From NCBI RefSeq assembly GCF_005280255.1, contig NZ_CP040018.1, positions 4,030,001-4,094,000 of the forward strand: a stretch of 64,000 nt of DNA. The letters run 5' to 3'. This DNA is from Arthrobacter sp. 24S4-2. Lineage in GTDB: Bacteria > Actinomycetota > Actinomycetes > Actinomycetales > Micrococcaceae. The first letter of the stretch is position 1. Every line of letters starts with the position of its first letter. Position numbers and translations under genes: made by a program. Positions 9,295 to 17,919 of the stretch are shown here, one piece after another. The notes beneath the pieces are model-generated. The model saw only the letters and a program-made list of their open reading frames with translations. It did no database searches and had not been told where the DNA came from.

Positions 9295-10260
9295 GTGACT
9301 TTGCAACGCAATGAAGCGAACGGAGAGGGTGTCTCCCCGTTCGTGGAGCTGGACAGGCAGACCTGGTCCCGGCTCGCAGCCCAGATGGAACAGCCTCTGA
9401 ACGAAGAGGACGTGGTCCGTCTCCGAGGGCTCGGTGATCCGCTGGACATGAAGGAAATCCGCGAAGTCTATCTGCCCCTCTCCCGGCTGCTTCATCTCTA
9501 TGTGGAGGCCGCGGGCCAGCTGCACGCCGCCACCACAACGTTCCTTGGGGAACAGACCCAGCGCACGCCCTTCGTGATCGGCGTTGCAGGTTCGGTGGCC
9601 GTAGGAAAGTCGACCATCGCCCGTGTGCTGCGCGAGATGCTCCGGCGCTGGCCCGGCACCCCGAACGTGGAGCTCATCACCACCGACGGGTTCCTGTATC
9701 CCCTGGCCGAACTCAATCGCCGGCACCTCCTGGAGCGCAAGGGTTTCCCGGAGTCCTATGACCGCCGCTCGCTCCTCCGGTTCGTGAGTGAGATCAAGGG
9801 CGGGGCCGAGGAAGTCCGGGCGCCCTGGTATTCCCACGTCACGTACGACATCGTCCCCGGCAAGGAAGTGGTGGTCCGCCGGCCCGACGTTCTGATCGTG
9901 GAGGGCCTGAACGTCCTGGCACCCGCCCGTCCCCGGCACGACGGCAAGCAGGGGCTGGCCCTGAGCGACTTCTTCGACTTCTCCATTTATGTGGACGCCA
10001 AAACCTCCTACATCGAGGAATGGTACGTGGACCGGTTCCGCAAGCTGCGCACCACCGCCTTCGCCCAGCCGGAGTCCTACTTCCACAGATACGCGACGCT
10101 GTCCGACGATGAAGCCGAAACCACCGCGCGCGACATCTGGAAGCGCATCAACGAGCCGAACCTGGAAGAAAACGTCCTCCCCACGCGGGGCCGGGCCCAG
10201 CTGGTGCTCACCAAGGAAGCGGACCACTCCATCCGCCGCATGCTGCTGCGGAAGGTCTAG
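9295..10260 (+). CDS. coaA: Type I pantothenate kinase
   Basis: CoaA phosphorylates pantothenate, the first committed step of coenzyme A synthesis. The P-loop GVAGSVAVGKST lies at about 96-107 and is followed by TTDGFLYP, RKGFPESYD and the conserved dimer/feedback region FFDFSIYVDA and YIEEWYVDRF. I place the start at GTG 9295 (VTLQRNEANGEG), giving 321 residues, the normal length. The frame stays open back to 9175, but the extra 40 residues look like random high-GC translation. A GGAGG at 9276-9280 lies rather far (14 bases) from the GTG. The next gene starts 5 bases after the stop. Confidence 0.93.
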   Translation: MTLQRNEANGEGVSPFVELDRQTWSRLAAQMEQPLNEEDVVRLRGLGDPLDMKEIREVYLPLSRLLHLYVEAAGQLHAATTTFLGEQTQRTPFVIGVAGSVAVGKSTIARVLREMLRRWPGTPNVELITTDGFLYPLAELNRRHLLERKGFPESYDRRSLLRFVSEIKGGAEEVRAPWYSHVTYDIVPGKEVVVRRPDVLIVEGLNVLAPARPRHDGKQGLALSDFFDFSIYVDAKTSYIEEWYVDRFRKLRTTAFAQPESYFHRYATLSDDEAETTARDIWKRINEPNLEENVLPTRGRAQLVLTKEADHSIRRMLLRKV

Positions 10261-10265
10261 CACAC

Positions 10266-11225
10266 GTGTGCCACAACTGTGCTGGGACGGCGGGTACTCC
10301 TTCCGCTTTGGGCGCCGCGGTGGCGGCTTCAGCGGCTTCAGCTTTGGGGGCCGGGCCGAGCAGGAGGTCTGTTGCGAGGCTGCTGGCCCTCGGTGCCGGG
10401 CTGACTGCCCTGGCAGCCTGCACGCCCGACGGCGGGACCCGGCCGCCGTCGTCGTCCTCCCCGTCCGGAACGTCCGCGTCCGCCTCGCCGGCGGCAGTTT
10501 CGGAGTCTGCAGGGCCGGAGACGTCCACTGCTGCCGCCACTGAACCGGGGACGGCTTCAGCGTCTGCGCCCGCGCCGACCTCGGCGCCGACGCCCACGTC
10601 GCCCGCGGCCGGCTTAGCGAAGCAGTATTCGCTGACGGATCCCGCCAGCCCGTGGCTGGTGGTCAACAAGCACCGACCGCTGTCCCCCGCCGACTACGTC
10701 CCGGCCGACCTGGTCCAGCCCAACATCGCGCTGGCGGTTTCCGGCGAAGCGGCCCAGCTGAACAGCACGACGGCGGCCGCCGCGGAACAGATGTTCGCTG
10801 CGGCAGCGCAGGACGGCGTGAGCATGACCCTGGCCAGCGGCTACAGGTCGTATGCCACGCAGGTGGCCACGTACAACAGTTACGTTGCGTCCCGGGGCCA
10901 GGCTGAGGCGGACACGGCCTCGGCCAGGCCGGGCTTCTCGGAGCACCAGACCGGCTGGGCGTTTGACATCGGCGACGGCGGCGGGGCCTGCGGGTTCCAG
11001 CCCTGCTTCGCCGAGCAGCCGGCCGCGGTGTGGGCCAAGGCCAACGCCAACCGTTTCGGCTTCGTGGTGCGGTACCCGTGGATGCTCCACGAGATCACGG
11101 GCTACTACTACGAGCCCTGGCACCTGCGGTTCATCGGGGTGGAGGCCGCCGCGGACATGGCCAACCGCGGAATCGCGACGCTGGAAGAGTACTTCGGACT
11201 GGAAGCGGCGCCGGGGTACCTTTAG
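10266..11225 (+). CDS. M15 family D-alanyl-D-alanine carboxypeptidase (VanY-type), predicted lipoprotein
   Basis: Predicted zinc peptidase that trims the terminal D-Ala of peptidoglycan stems outside the membrane. The N-terminus has a twin-Arg-like PSRRSVARLLALG, a hydrophobic stretch, and lipobox LAAC with Cys52. A long Ser/Ala/Pro/Thr linker (about 55-115) would span the wall. The catalytic domain has SGYRSYATQ, SEHQTGWAFDIGDG (His and Asp zinc ligands) and EPWHLRFIG (Glu base and His ligand), the VanY/DacB set. The GTG at 10266, 5 bases after coaA, is the longest reading; a TTG just before GAGPSRRS would give a more usual signal peptide. Probably cotranscribed with coaA. Confidence 0.88.
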   Translation: MCHNCAGTAGTPSALGAAVAASAASALGAGPSRRSVARLLALGAGLTALAACTPDGGTRPPSSSSPSGTSASASPAAVSESAGPETSTAAATEPGTASASAPAPTSAPTPTSPAAGLAKQYSLTDPASPWLVVNKHRPLSPADYVPADLVQPNIALAVSGEAAQLNSTTAAAAEQMFAAAAQDGVSMTLASGYRSYATQVATYNSYVASRGQAEADTASARPGFSEHQTGWAFDIGDGGGACGFQPCFAEQPAAVWAKANANRFGFVVRYPWMLHEITGYYYEPWHLRFIGVEAAADMANRGIATLEEYFGLEAAPGYL

Positions 11226-11317
11226 GACCCACTTGGCTCACGGGTGATCCGCGACACACCCCGTGAAATTACCTTTCAGTCACGTGGTGTTTACAGGGCT
11301 GCGCTAGCTTTGGAGCT

Positions 11318-11713
11318 ATGTTGACCGGATTCAAGAATTTCATCATGAAGGGCAACGTCGTTGACCTTGCCGTCGCTGTGGTCATGGGTGCCGCCTTCGG
11401 AGCGGTGGTGACCTCCATCGTTCAAGGCTTGCTGACTCCGCTGATCGGCCGCCTGTTCAATGCCAAGGGCATTGAAGACATGCAGTGGGAAGGGTTTATG
11501 TATGGCTCGGTGATCTCGTCCATCATTTCGTTCCTGCTCATTGCATTTGCCATCTATTTTGTGGTGGTTCTGCCTATGAACCACATGATCGAACGCCGCA
11601 ACCGTCGCCTTGGCATCGATACCGAGGTCAAGGAAGAGGCCGCCGAAGACCCCCAGATTGCACTTCTCACGGAGATCCGCGACTCGCTCCAGAGCGGCAG
11701 TCGCCGGGTGTAG
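11318..11713 (+). CDS. mscL: Large-conductance mechanosensitive channel
   Basis: MscL opens under membrane tension and releases solutes during osmotic downshock. The 131 residues are typical. The amphipathic N-terminal helix (FKNFIMKGNVVDLAVAVVMG) runs into the pore-lining first membrane helix (about 15-43, GAAFGAVVTSIVQGLLTP). The second membrane helix is at about 64-90 (ISFLLIAFAIYFVVV), followed by the C-terminal cytoplasmic helix with EIRDSL. A GGAG just before the ATG acts as ribosome-binding site. A hairpin with a T tract follows the stop. Confidence 0.96.
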   Translation: MLTGFKNFIMKGNVVDLAVAVVMGAAFGAVVTSIVQGLLTPLIGRLFNAKGIEDMQWEGFMYGSVISSIISFLLIAFAIYFVVVLPMNHMIERRNRRLGIDTEVKEEAAEDPQIALLTEIRDSLQSGSRRV

Positions 11714-11733
11714 TTCCTGGACATTACGAAAGC

Positions 11734-11767
11734 GGTCCGCCTCTGGATGGAGGCAGACCCCTTTTTT
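11734..11767 (+). terminator. Rho-independent terminator after mscL
   Basis: The arms 11734-11743 and 11750-11759 pair with one mismatch around a 6-base loop. They are followed by a C and then a run of seven T, 21 bases after the mscL stop. Confidence 0.85.
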
Positions 11768-11800
11768 TGTCCTTCTGAGGGGCATGGGGTCGAGGGGCTT

Positions 11801-11860
11801 CTCCTCGGTGGCGGCACACGCCTTGTCCACGTTCATGAAGTTGAACATCGGCTGCGGGAG
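11801..11860 (-). pseudogene. Short decayed duplicate of glmM codons (remnant)
   Basis: These 60 bases align without gaps to 12445-12504 inside glmM, 48 of 60 identical by eye. Read on the minus strand they give LPQPMFNFMNVDKACAATEE where GlmM has LPQLMINVKNVDKARAGTDE. No glmM similarity was seen on either side, and there is no credible gene around it. It reads as a fossil of a second or foreign glmM copy. The rest of 11768-12015 holds no recognisable gene; open frames there lack family motifs. Confidence 0.6.
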
Positions 11861-12015
11861 TCCGGCGAAGGACTGCCATTGCACAGCAGATTCGGGTGCA
11901 CTACCGTGTCCACTGAACAACCACTTCTTGTGGACCTTGGAACGTCGGTAATTAAGCCGACGCTCTAGTGTGGATATGAGCCACGCGCGCACTCTTCCAA
12001 GAAGGGTTTCGCCCG

Positions 12016-12213
12016 ATGGCAAACTGCACCAAGATCACCTATCCGACCCTCTGGCACGCTAACCATGTGCTCCAAACAATCGTTCGCAAGAGCTCGTCAT
12101 CTGACGGCAAACTGCCCGCTAGCGTCTACCCGTGCTCAGGCTGCAAGGGATGGCATTTGACATCGAAAAAGGCGGCTGGAAAGGCCAAGAAATGGCAACT
12201 ACAGCCCTCGTGA
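12016..12213 (+). CDS. Small CxxC protein of unknown function (65 residues)
   Basis: A 65-residue basic protein starting MANCTKITYPT and containing VYPCSGCKGWHLTSKK near residues 38-53. The C-x-x-C followed by G-W-H-L-T is a recurring small-protein pattern in actinobacteria and their phages and may bind zinc as a half-ribbon, but no function is known to me. The C-terminus is Lys-rich. There is no strong ribosome-binding site before the ATG. It stands alone, convergent with glmM and next to the glmM remnant, in a stretch that looks like a past insertion point. Confidence 0.6.
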   Translation: MANCTKITYPTLWHANHVLQTIVRKSSSSDGKLPASVYPCSGCKGWHLTSKKAAGKAKKWQLQPS

Positions 12214-12252
12214 CAATGCCATCACCAAGCCAACGGCCCTTACTGGTCTGGC

Positions 12253-13611
12253 TCAGACGGCCGGCGCTACCGCCAGGCGTTCCTCCACCACAGTGGCGAG
12301 CCGCTTGCAGATGCGTTCGGCGGTGGGCATGTCGGCTGCCTCCACCATGACGCGGACCAAGGCTTCTGTTCCGGAGGGCCGCAGGAGCACCCTGCCGGTC
12401 TCTCCCAGCTCTTCGGAAGCCTCGGCCACGGCAGCGAGGACTCCCTCGTCCGTGCCCGCCCGTGCTTTGTCCACGTTCTTGACGTTGATCATCAGCTGCG
12501 GGAGCTTGGTCATCACGGTGGCCAGTTCCTTCAACGAGCGTCCGGTGAGAGCCACCTGGGCGGCCAGCTGCAGGCCGGTCAGGAGGCCATCACCCGTGGT
12601 GGCGTGATCGGCGAAAATAACGTGACCGGACTGTTCGCCACCCAGGTTGAATCCGCCGTCGCGCATTTCCTCGAGCACGTAGCGGTCTCCCACGGCGGTC
12701 TCGCGGATGCTGATGCCGGCGTTGCGGAGGGCGATCTTCAAGCCGAGGTTGCTCATGACCGTGGCCACCAGGACGTTGTCCTTGAGTTTGCCGGATTCCT
12801 TCAATGCCAGGGCGAGGATGGCCATGATCTGGTCACCGTCCACCTCGTTGCCTTCGTGGTCGATGGCCAGGCACCGGTCGGCGTCGCCGTCGTGCGCGAT
12901 GCCCAGGTCGGCGCCGTGCTCCACCACTGCGCGCTGGAGGGGGCCCAAGTGAGTTGAGCCCACGCCGTCGTTGATGTTCAGTCCGTCGGGATCAGCGCCG
13001 ATGACCACTATCTCGGCCCCGGCGTCGTTGAAGAGCTGCGGGGAACAGCCGCTGGCGGCGCCGTTGGCGCAGTCGAGGACGATCTTCAGCCCGTCGAGGC
13101 GGTGCGGCAGAGTGCCCAGCAGGTGCACGATGTACCGGTCCTCGGCGTCGGAGAAGGTCGAAATGCGGCCCACGTCGCTTCCGGTGGGGCGGAATGCGTC
13201 CCTACCCATCTGTTCCTCGATGGCGTCCTCAACCTCGTCAGGGAGCTTCTGGCCGCCCCTGGCGAAGAACTTGATGCCGTTGTCCGGCGCCGGGTTGTGG
13301 GAGGCGGAGATCATCACGCCGAAGTCTGCGTTGAGGTCGGCCACGAGGTAGGCGGCGGCCGGAGTGGGAAGCACGCCGGCGTCGTACACGTCGATTCCGG
13401 AGCTGGAGAGCCCGGCCGAGACGGCAGCGGAGATGAACTCGCCGCTCGCACGCGGATCCCGGGCCACCACGGCGCGCGGCCGGGCACCGTTGGTATTGCG
13501 CTTGTGGCCGAGGACGACGGCGGCCGCCTGGGCCAGCTGCATTGCCAGCTCCGCTGTGAGCAGGCCGTTAGCAAGGCCCCGGACACCATCTGTTCCAAAT
13601 AATCTAGACAT
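12253..13611 (-). CDS. glmM: Phosphoglucosamine mutase
   Basis: GlmM converts glucosamine-6-phosphate to glucosamine-1-phosphate for UDP-GlcNAc and the cell wall, the step after GlmS. The 452 residues carry all family motifs: MSRLFGTDGVRG at the start, ISASHNP with phospho-Ser104, the metal loop DGDADRC, the sugar-binding GEQSGH and the phosphate loop RPSGTE near the end. In related actinobacteria glmM commonly follows rpsI directly; here two glycosyltransferase genes on the opposite strand separate them, so glmM needs its own promoter within 13612-13805. Confidence 0.97.
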   Translation of the reverse strand: MSRLFGTDGVRGLANGLLTAELAMQLAQAAAVVLGHKRNTNGARPRAVVARDPRASGEFISAAVSAGLSSSGIDVYDAGVLPTPAAAYLVADLNADFGVMISASHNPAPDNGIKFFARGGQKLPDEVEDAIEEQMGRDAFRPTGSDVGRISTFSDAEDRYIVHLLGTLPHRLDGLKIVLDCANGAASGCSPQLFNDAGAEIVVIGADPDGLNINDGVGSTHLGPLQRAVVEHGADLGIAHDGDADRCLAIDHEGNEVDGDQIMAILALALKESGKLKDNVLVATVMSNLGLKIALRNAGISIRETAVGDRYVLEEMRDGGFNLGGEQSGHVIFADHATTGDGLLTGLQLAAQVALTGRSLKELATVMTKLPQLMINVKNVDKARAGTDEGVLAAVAEASEELGETGRVLLRPSGTEALVRVMVEAADMPTAERICKRLATVVEERLAVAPAV

Positions 13612-13805
13612 CGGGTCAAGTTTAGACGATGGACCCGCCGGCGACTGGCGGTGCCACGTCTGGCCAGATGAGCAGCCTCTGAGGGAGGGGTAGTACGCGA
13701 CGCTGACCGGCCTCTCGCTTGCGACTACTTGTTTATTGCTTGCGTGTACTCATCTTTGCCAAAAAGCCTCGCCACGCCTATATCCGTCTCTCTACTATTC
13801 GAGGC

Positions 13806-15044
13806 ATGACACCTAGCTCTGGGGGCTTGGCGCTCGAAATCGTTGTACCGGTCTTTAACGAAGAGTCGGTGCTCGAAAAAAGCATCAGTCGGCTCGCCAA
13901 TTACTTATCGCAGGAAATGCCTTCAACGTGGCAAATTACAATTGCGGATAATGCCAGTACCGATAATACGGCTGCCATTGCTATTCGTTTATCGACCCAA
14001 CTGCCAAACGTTGTATATCGCAGACTCCAGGTCAAAGGCCGGGGCCATGCGCTGAGGGACGCGTGGGGGGCCTCGACCGCCAAAGTCCTCGCCTACCTCG
14101 ATGTCGACCTCTCGACTGATCTAGCTGCTCTGCCGCCGCTAGTTGCACCTCTTCTGTCAGGCCACTCAGACATATCGATCGGCACCAGGTTGGGCGCTAC
14201 TTCCAGGGTCAGCCGTGGTCCCAAGCGCGAATTCATTTCACGTTCGTATAACTTCCTTCTCAAGCGGACCATGCAGGTCAAGTTCTCCGACGCGCAGTGC
14301 GGGTTCAAGGCCATTCGGGCCGATGTTGCCCGTAGATTGCTTCCACTGGTCGAGGACAATGGCTGGTTCTTCGACACCGAGCTGCTGATCATTGCTGAGC
14401 GCTCAGGGCTGCGAATTCATGAAATACCGGTGGACTGGGTTGACGATCCGGATAGCAGGGTCGACATCAAACAGACGGCAGTTGATGATCTTCGGGGCCT
14501 AGTCCGGGTTGGCAGCGCGCTTGTAAAGGGGACAATTCCTGTTCAGGCGATCTACGCAGAACTTGGACGCAGACCGTTTGTGCCACCGGGAAGGCCAAGC
14601 TTCTTTGGCCAGGTGCTGCGATTTGGCTTGGTGGGAGCCGCGTCGACGCTCGCCTTTGCATTGCTCTACCTTGTTCTTCAGGGACCGATGGGAGCACAAC
14701 AGGCGAACTTCATGTCCTTGTTGTTGACCGCAATTGGCAATACAGCGGCCAACCGCCGGTTTACGTTCGGCATCCGGGGCCCCACTAGGCTCTTTACCCA
14801 GCAAATCCAAGGGCTGGTTGTCTTCCTACTGGCCTGGGGAATTACATCGTCCTCGCTTTCGATTCTCCATGGCGTCTACTTCGATGCCGCTCCGAGCCAT
14901 GAACTGATCGTTCTAACTTCGGCCAATGTTCTGGCCACCCTGATGAGATTCGTCTTGCTTCGGCTTTGGGTCTTCCGGAAGCACAACTCCAATGAGTCTG
15001 TCCGTGGAATCACATTGGCCCCGTCTGAAAAGGCAGCGCTGTGA
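13806..15044 (+). CDS. Polyprenyl-phosphate-type GT2 glycosyltransferase fused to a GtrA membrane domain
   Basis: Residues 8-250 form a GT2 domain like dolichyl-phosphate mannose/glucose synthases: IVVPVFNEE, ADNASTDNT, KGRGHALRDAW, YLDVDLSTD (DxD at 99-101) and CGFKAIRADVARRLLP. Residues about 255-380 form a GtrA-like domain of four membrane helices (FGLVGAASTLAFALLYL, NTAANRRFTFG). It should load a sugar onto a lipid phosphate and help flip it. The ATG at 13806 is preferred to an upstream in-frame start because the GT2 fold begins there. It overlaps the next gene by four bases (GTGA). Codon use is visibly less GC-rich than in glmM and rpsI, suggesting later arrival. Confidence 0.85.
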   Translation: MTPSSGGLALEIVVPVFNEESVLEKSISRLANYLSQEMPSTWQITIADNASTDNTAAIAIRLSTQLPNVVYRRLQVKGRGHALRDAWGASTAKVLAYLDVDLSTDLAALPPLVAPLLSGHSDISIGTRLGATSRVSRGPKREFISRSYNFLLKRTMQVKFSDAQCGFKAIRADVARRLLPLVEDNGWFFDTELLIIAERSGLRIHEIPVDWVDDPDSRVDIKQTAVDDLRGLVRVGSALVKGTIPVQAIYAELGRRPFVPPGRPSFFGQVLRFGLVGAASTLAFALLYLVLQGPMGAQQANFMSLLLTAIGNTAANRRFTFGIRGPTRLFTQQIQGLVVFLLAWGITSSSLSILHGVYFDAAPSHELIVLTSANVLATLMRFVLLRLWVFRKHNSNESVRGITLAPSEKAAL

Positions 15045-16969
15045 GTCGCGGAGTTGCCGAGGCTACGGCGTCACCACAACACGGATTGCCATCTCGGGGA
15101 GCAGCGTCACGACGCATAATCCAATTGCTGCGGGGTCCTGCCGAAAGCCCGGCGTGGCAGCGTGCGGCATTGATTGCACTGCTGACGTTCACTGCCCTGC
15201 TATATACGTGGGGGCTTGATCGCAACGGATGGGCTAACTCTTATTACTCAGCGGCCGCAATGTCGGGTTCACTCGACTGGACCGCGTTCCTTTTCGGGTC
15301 CTCGGATCCGGGCAACGCGATCACCGTTGACAAGCCTCCCCTCAGCATCTGGATCATGGCGCTGTCGGTCCGTATGTTCGGGCTCAGTTCATGGAGTCTC
15401 CTGCTACCTCAATCGGTGATGGGAGTCCTGAGCGTGTACCTTCTGTACCGAATGGTGCAAAAGCGCTTGGACGCAACTACGGGCCTGCTGGCTGGGACAT
15501 TCCTGGCGGTCATCCCGGTGTCCACGGTTATTTTCCGCTACAACAACCCGGACGCGTTGCTGACCCTGCTCATGATCGGGATTCTCTATTGCACCCTCGA
15601 GTCTGTTGACAATGCCCGCGTTCGATGGCTGCTGCTGGCGGGTGCCCTGACTGGCGCCGCCTTCCTGACTAAACAGCTTCAAGTGCTGGTGGTCCTGCCT
15701 GGGATTGCTGTCGCCTATGGCGTGTTCGCACGCGTTTCCGTAGCAAAGCGTCTGCTGCACCTATTGACGGCCCTCGCTACAGCCGCCATCGCCGCCGGCT
15801 GGTGGCTCGCAGTTGTCCAAATGACCAGCCCCGCAGATCGCCCGTTTATTGGCGGATCAAGGAACAACAGCGCCGTTGAGCTCACCCTGGGCTACAACGG
15901 TCTCGACCGGCTGACCGGCGAGGATGCAACCAGAACCATGTCCCCGGGAATCAACGCCGGGCTGACTGAGAAACTGGACGCCGGATTTCAACGATTCCTG
16001 CAGCCGCAGTTTTCGGGACAGTTCGGCTGGTTCCTGCCTTTAGCCGTAGCCGGCCTTTGTATCGGAGCCTGGCTGCTGTGGCGGCGCCAAGGAGAACCAG
16101 CCCAACGGGCCCTCCTGCTTATATGTTCGGTCTGGTTCAGTTGTTCGGCGACGGTCCTCGCATTTATGTCCGGGATCCTCCACCCCTACTATGTACTGAC
16201 GGCGGTGCCTCCCTTATGTTGTCTGGCAGCGGTCGCACTCATGCGCTTACTTCGGGGCCTGGACAGCGGGCGAATTCGCCTCTTCGCAGCGGGAATCTTC
16301 GCTGCGACCATGGTTGTCGCGTTCATTACAGCAGTCCGCTCCACCGCGGACTTCCCTGGCTTCCCCGTCGCTGTGCTTGTTATTTGGAGTCTTGCAATTG
16401 CTGGGATCCTATTGCGGCCGCCTGGGGAGGTGGTCACACGAGTGGTCAGGATATTTGCAATCCTCGCGCTACTCCTTGGACCCGTACTTTGGTCTCTCAA
16501 CACAGTCCTAAGCAGCCACATAGGTGCCGGAGTAGTTGCCGGGCCGAGCATTTTCAATATGAGGACAGACGACCGGGATAGGGCTTCTCCCGAAACCCCG
16601 CAAAGCTATCTATCAGTGATGTTCGGCGACTCTCCGAACTCCAAATTGCTGCAGCGATTGCAGGAAGCTCCCCCGGAAAGGACATGGACGGCGGCCGTCG
16701 TCGGTTCGGAGACGGCCGCAAACTACCAGTTGGAGTCCGGACGCGCCGTCCTACCCCTGGGTGGCTTCGACGGCACGGATCCATTTCCAACTCTGGAGCA
16801 ATTCCAAGGCCTACTGGATGAAGGACGAGTTCAGTCCGTCGTGATCGAGAACCTGCCGCCGTTGACGCTCGAGGGCCGCGGAGAGTCCGCAAGAATCGTG
16901 GACTGGGTAAAGGAGAACTTTAGTGCCGAACAGGTTGGTGGGGCTGAATACTACCGGCTGGTCCGATAA
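15041..16969 (+). CDS. ArnT/PMT-like (GT39) membrane glycosyltransferase
   Basis: A 642-residue polytopic protein with about 11-12 predicted membrane segments. After the first helix come NSYYSAAAMSGSLDWTAFLFG and ITVDKPPLSIWIMAL, the extracytoplasmic loop with acidic residues typical of the GT39/ArnT/YkcB group that takes sugars from polyprenyl-phosphate. HPYYVLTAVPP lies near the middle and a soluble C-terminal domain (about 525-642) follows. Start GTG 15041 overlaps the preceding stop. With the GT2-GtrA gene it makes a donor-synthase plus transferase pair, like ykcC-ykcB of Bacillus, probably decorating a cell-wall polymer or protein. The target is unknown. Confidence 0.8.
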   Translation: MSRGVAEATASPQHGLPSRGAASRRIIQLLRGPAESPAWQRAALIALLTFTALLYTWGLDRNGWANSYYSAAAMSGSLDWTAFLFGSSDPGNAITVDKPPLSIWIMALSVRMFGLSSWSLLLPQSVMGVLSVYLLYRMVQKRLDATTGLLAGTFLAVIPVSTVIFRYNNPDALLTLLMIGILYCTLESVDNARVRWLLLAGALTGAAFLTKQLQVLVVLPGIAVAYGVFARVSVAKRLLHLLTALATAAIAAGWWLAVVQMTSPADRPFIGGSRNNSAVELTLGYNGLDRLTGEDATRTMSPGINAGLTEKLDAGFQRFLQPQFSGQFGWFLPLAVAGLCIGAWLLWRRQGEPAQRALLLICSVWFSCSATVLAFMSGILHPYYVLTAVPPLCCLAAVALMRLLRGLDSGRIRLFAAGIFAATMVVAFITAVRSTADFPGFPVAVLVIWSLAIAGILLRPPGEVVTRVVRIFAILALLLGPVLWSLNTVLSSHIGAGVVAGPSIFNMRTDDRDRASPETPQSYLSVMFGDSPNSKLLQRLQEAPPERTWTAAVVGSETAANYQLESGRAVLPLGGFDGTDPFPTLEQFQGLLDEGRVQSVVIENLPPLTLEGRGESARIVDWVKENFSAEQVGGAEYYRLVR

Positions 16970-16986
16970 CGTCCGGCTATCACCGT

Positions 16987-17013
16987 GAGGAGGGCGGGGT
17001 CCAAGCCCTCCTC
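16987..17013. terminator. Hairpin after the glycosyltransferase pair
   Basis: Perfect 9-bp inverted repeat (16987-16995 with 17005-17013) around a 9-base loop, 17 bases after the stop at 16969. No T run follows, so it may act as a weak terminator or an RNA end-protecting hairpin. Confidence 0.5.
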
Positions 17014-17312
17014 CCACATCAATGTACGTGCGGGCCTCGCAGACGGCGGCAGGCCGTCCTGTGGGGACGCCAGGCATCGTAGAGGACGATGACGTCTAAG
17101 GATCGCGGTACTCGTCGGCCAGCGCCCGACCCTGAATGGGAGATGACGACCCCCCATTGAGATCAGCCCCTGAGCGAGGCTCGCCGCAGTGATCTGCCTC
17201 CGGTTCCTTCCCACCCCACCTCGCTGTGACGCAGCTGCCCTCGGCTAGGACCTACGCGCTTTGTCCTCCAGAAGACTTCCACCTCGAAGCCCGTGCCGGG
17301 CGTACAACAAAA
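17014..17312. other. Intergenic stretch without a recognised gene
   Basis: About 300 bases between the end of the plus-strand glycosyltransferase unit and the rpsI terminator. Open frames here are short and show no family motif, ribosome-binding site or RNA gene pattern. As a convergent spacer at one edge of the inserted glycosyltransferase pair it may be leftover sequence from that insertion. Confidence 0.5.
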
Positions 17313-17340
17313 GCCCGCCCCGCCAAATGGCGGGGCGGGC
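17313..17340 (-). terminator. Rho-independent terminator of rplM-rpsI
   Basis: Perfect 12-bp GC-only stem (17313-17324 with 17329-17340) around AAAT, 34 bases after the rpsI stop. On the minus strand it is followed by TTTTGTTG. Confidence 0.93.
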
Positions 17341-17374
17341 TTCCGGTAAGCGCCAAAGGCGCTTGCAAGCGGAT

Positions 17375-17881
17375 TTAGCGCTTGGAGTACTGCTGAGCCT
17401 TACGGGCCTTCTTGAGACCAGCCTTCTTACGCTCGATGACGCGTGCGTCACGGCGGAGGTAGCCGGCCTTCTTCAGGGTGGCGCGGTTGTTCTCGGTGTC
17501 GATCTCGTTCAGCGAACGGGCGATGCCGAGGCGCAGGGCACCGGCCTGGCCGGAAATGCCACCGCCGTGGATGCGTGCGAAGACGTCGTAAGCGCCATCC
17601 AGATCAAGGATCTTGAAGGGCTCGTTGACATCCTGCTGGTGCAGCTTGTTCGGGAAGTAGTTGGCCAGCTCGCGGCCGTTGATGATCCACTTGCCGGTAC
17701 CGGGCACAATGCGAACACGTGCCACGGCTTCTTTACGACGGCCAACTGCGGCGCCGGCAACGGTCAGTGCCGGGCGTTCCTTCTTGGGCGCTTCTGCTTC
17801 CGCAGGACCGCTTTCCGAGGTGTAGCTGGTCAGGGTTTCCTCAGCCGCAACGGCTTCGGTGGTCTCTTCGTTCTGAGCCAC
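17375..17881 (-). CDS. rpsI: 30S ribosomal protein S9
   Basis: S9 binds the head of the 30S subunit and its C-terminal tail reaches the P-site tRNA. The core begins about residue 45 with GRRKEAVARVRIVPGTG, continues HGGGISGQAGALRLGIARSL and ends in the basic tail KKARKAQQYSKR whose last Arg contacts tRNA. An acidic N-terminal extension of about 40 residues is usual in this family of actinobacteria. It lies 38 bases after rplM in one operon and is closed by a strong terminator. Confidence 0.97.
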   Translation of the reverse strand: MAQNEETTEAVAAEETLTSYTSESGPAEAEAPKKERPALTVAGAAVGRRKEAVARVRIVPGTGKWIINGRELANYFPNKLHQQDVNEPFKILDLDGAYDVFARIHGGGISGQAGALRLGIARSLNEIDTENNRATLKKAGYLRRDARVIERKKAGLKKARKAQQYSKR

Positions 17882-17919
17882 GGTTCTCCTTGTATAGATA
17901 AGTTGTTTGGTGGCCAGGA

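Noticed and set aside
9145..10263. 372-codon open frame opposite coaA
   Set aside because: Antisense of a gene with complete P-loop and family motifs; no independent evidence.
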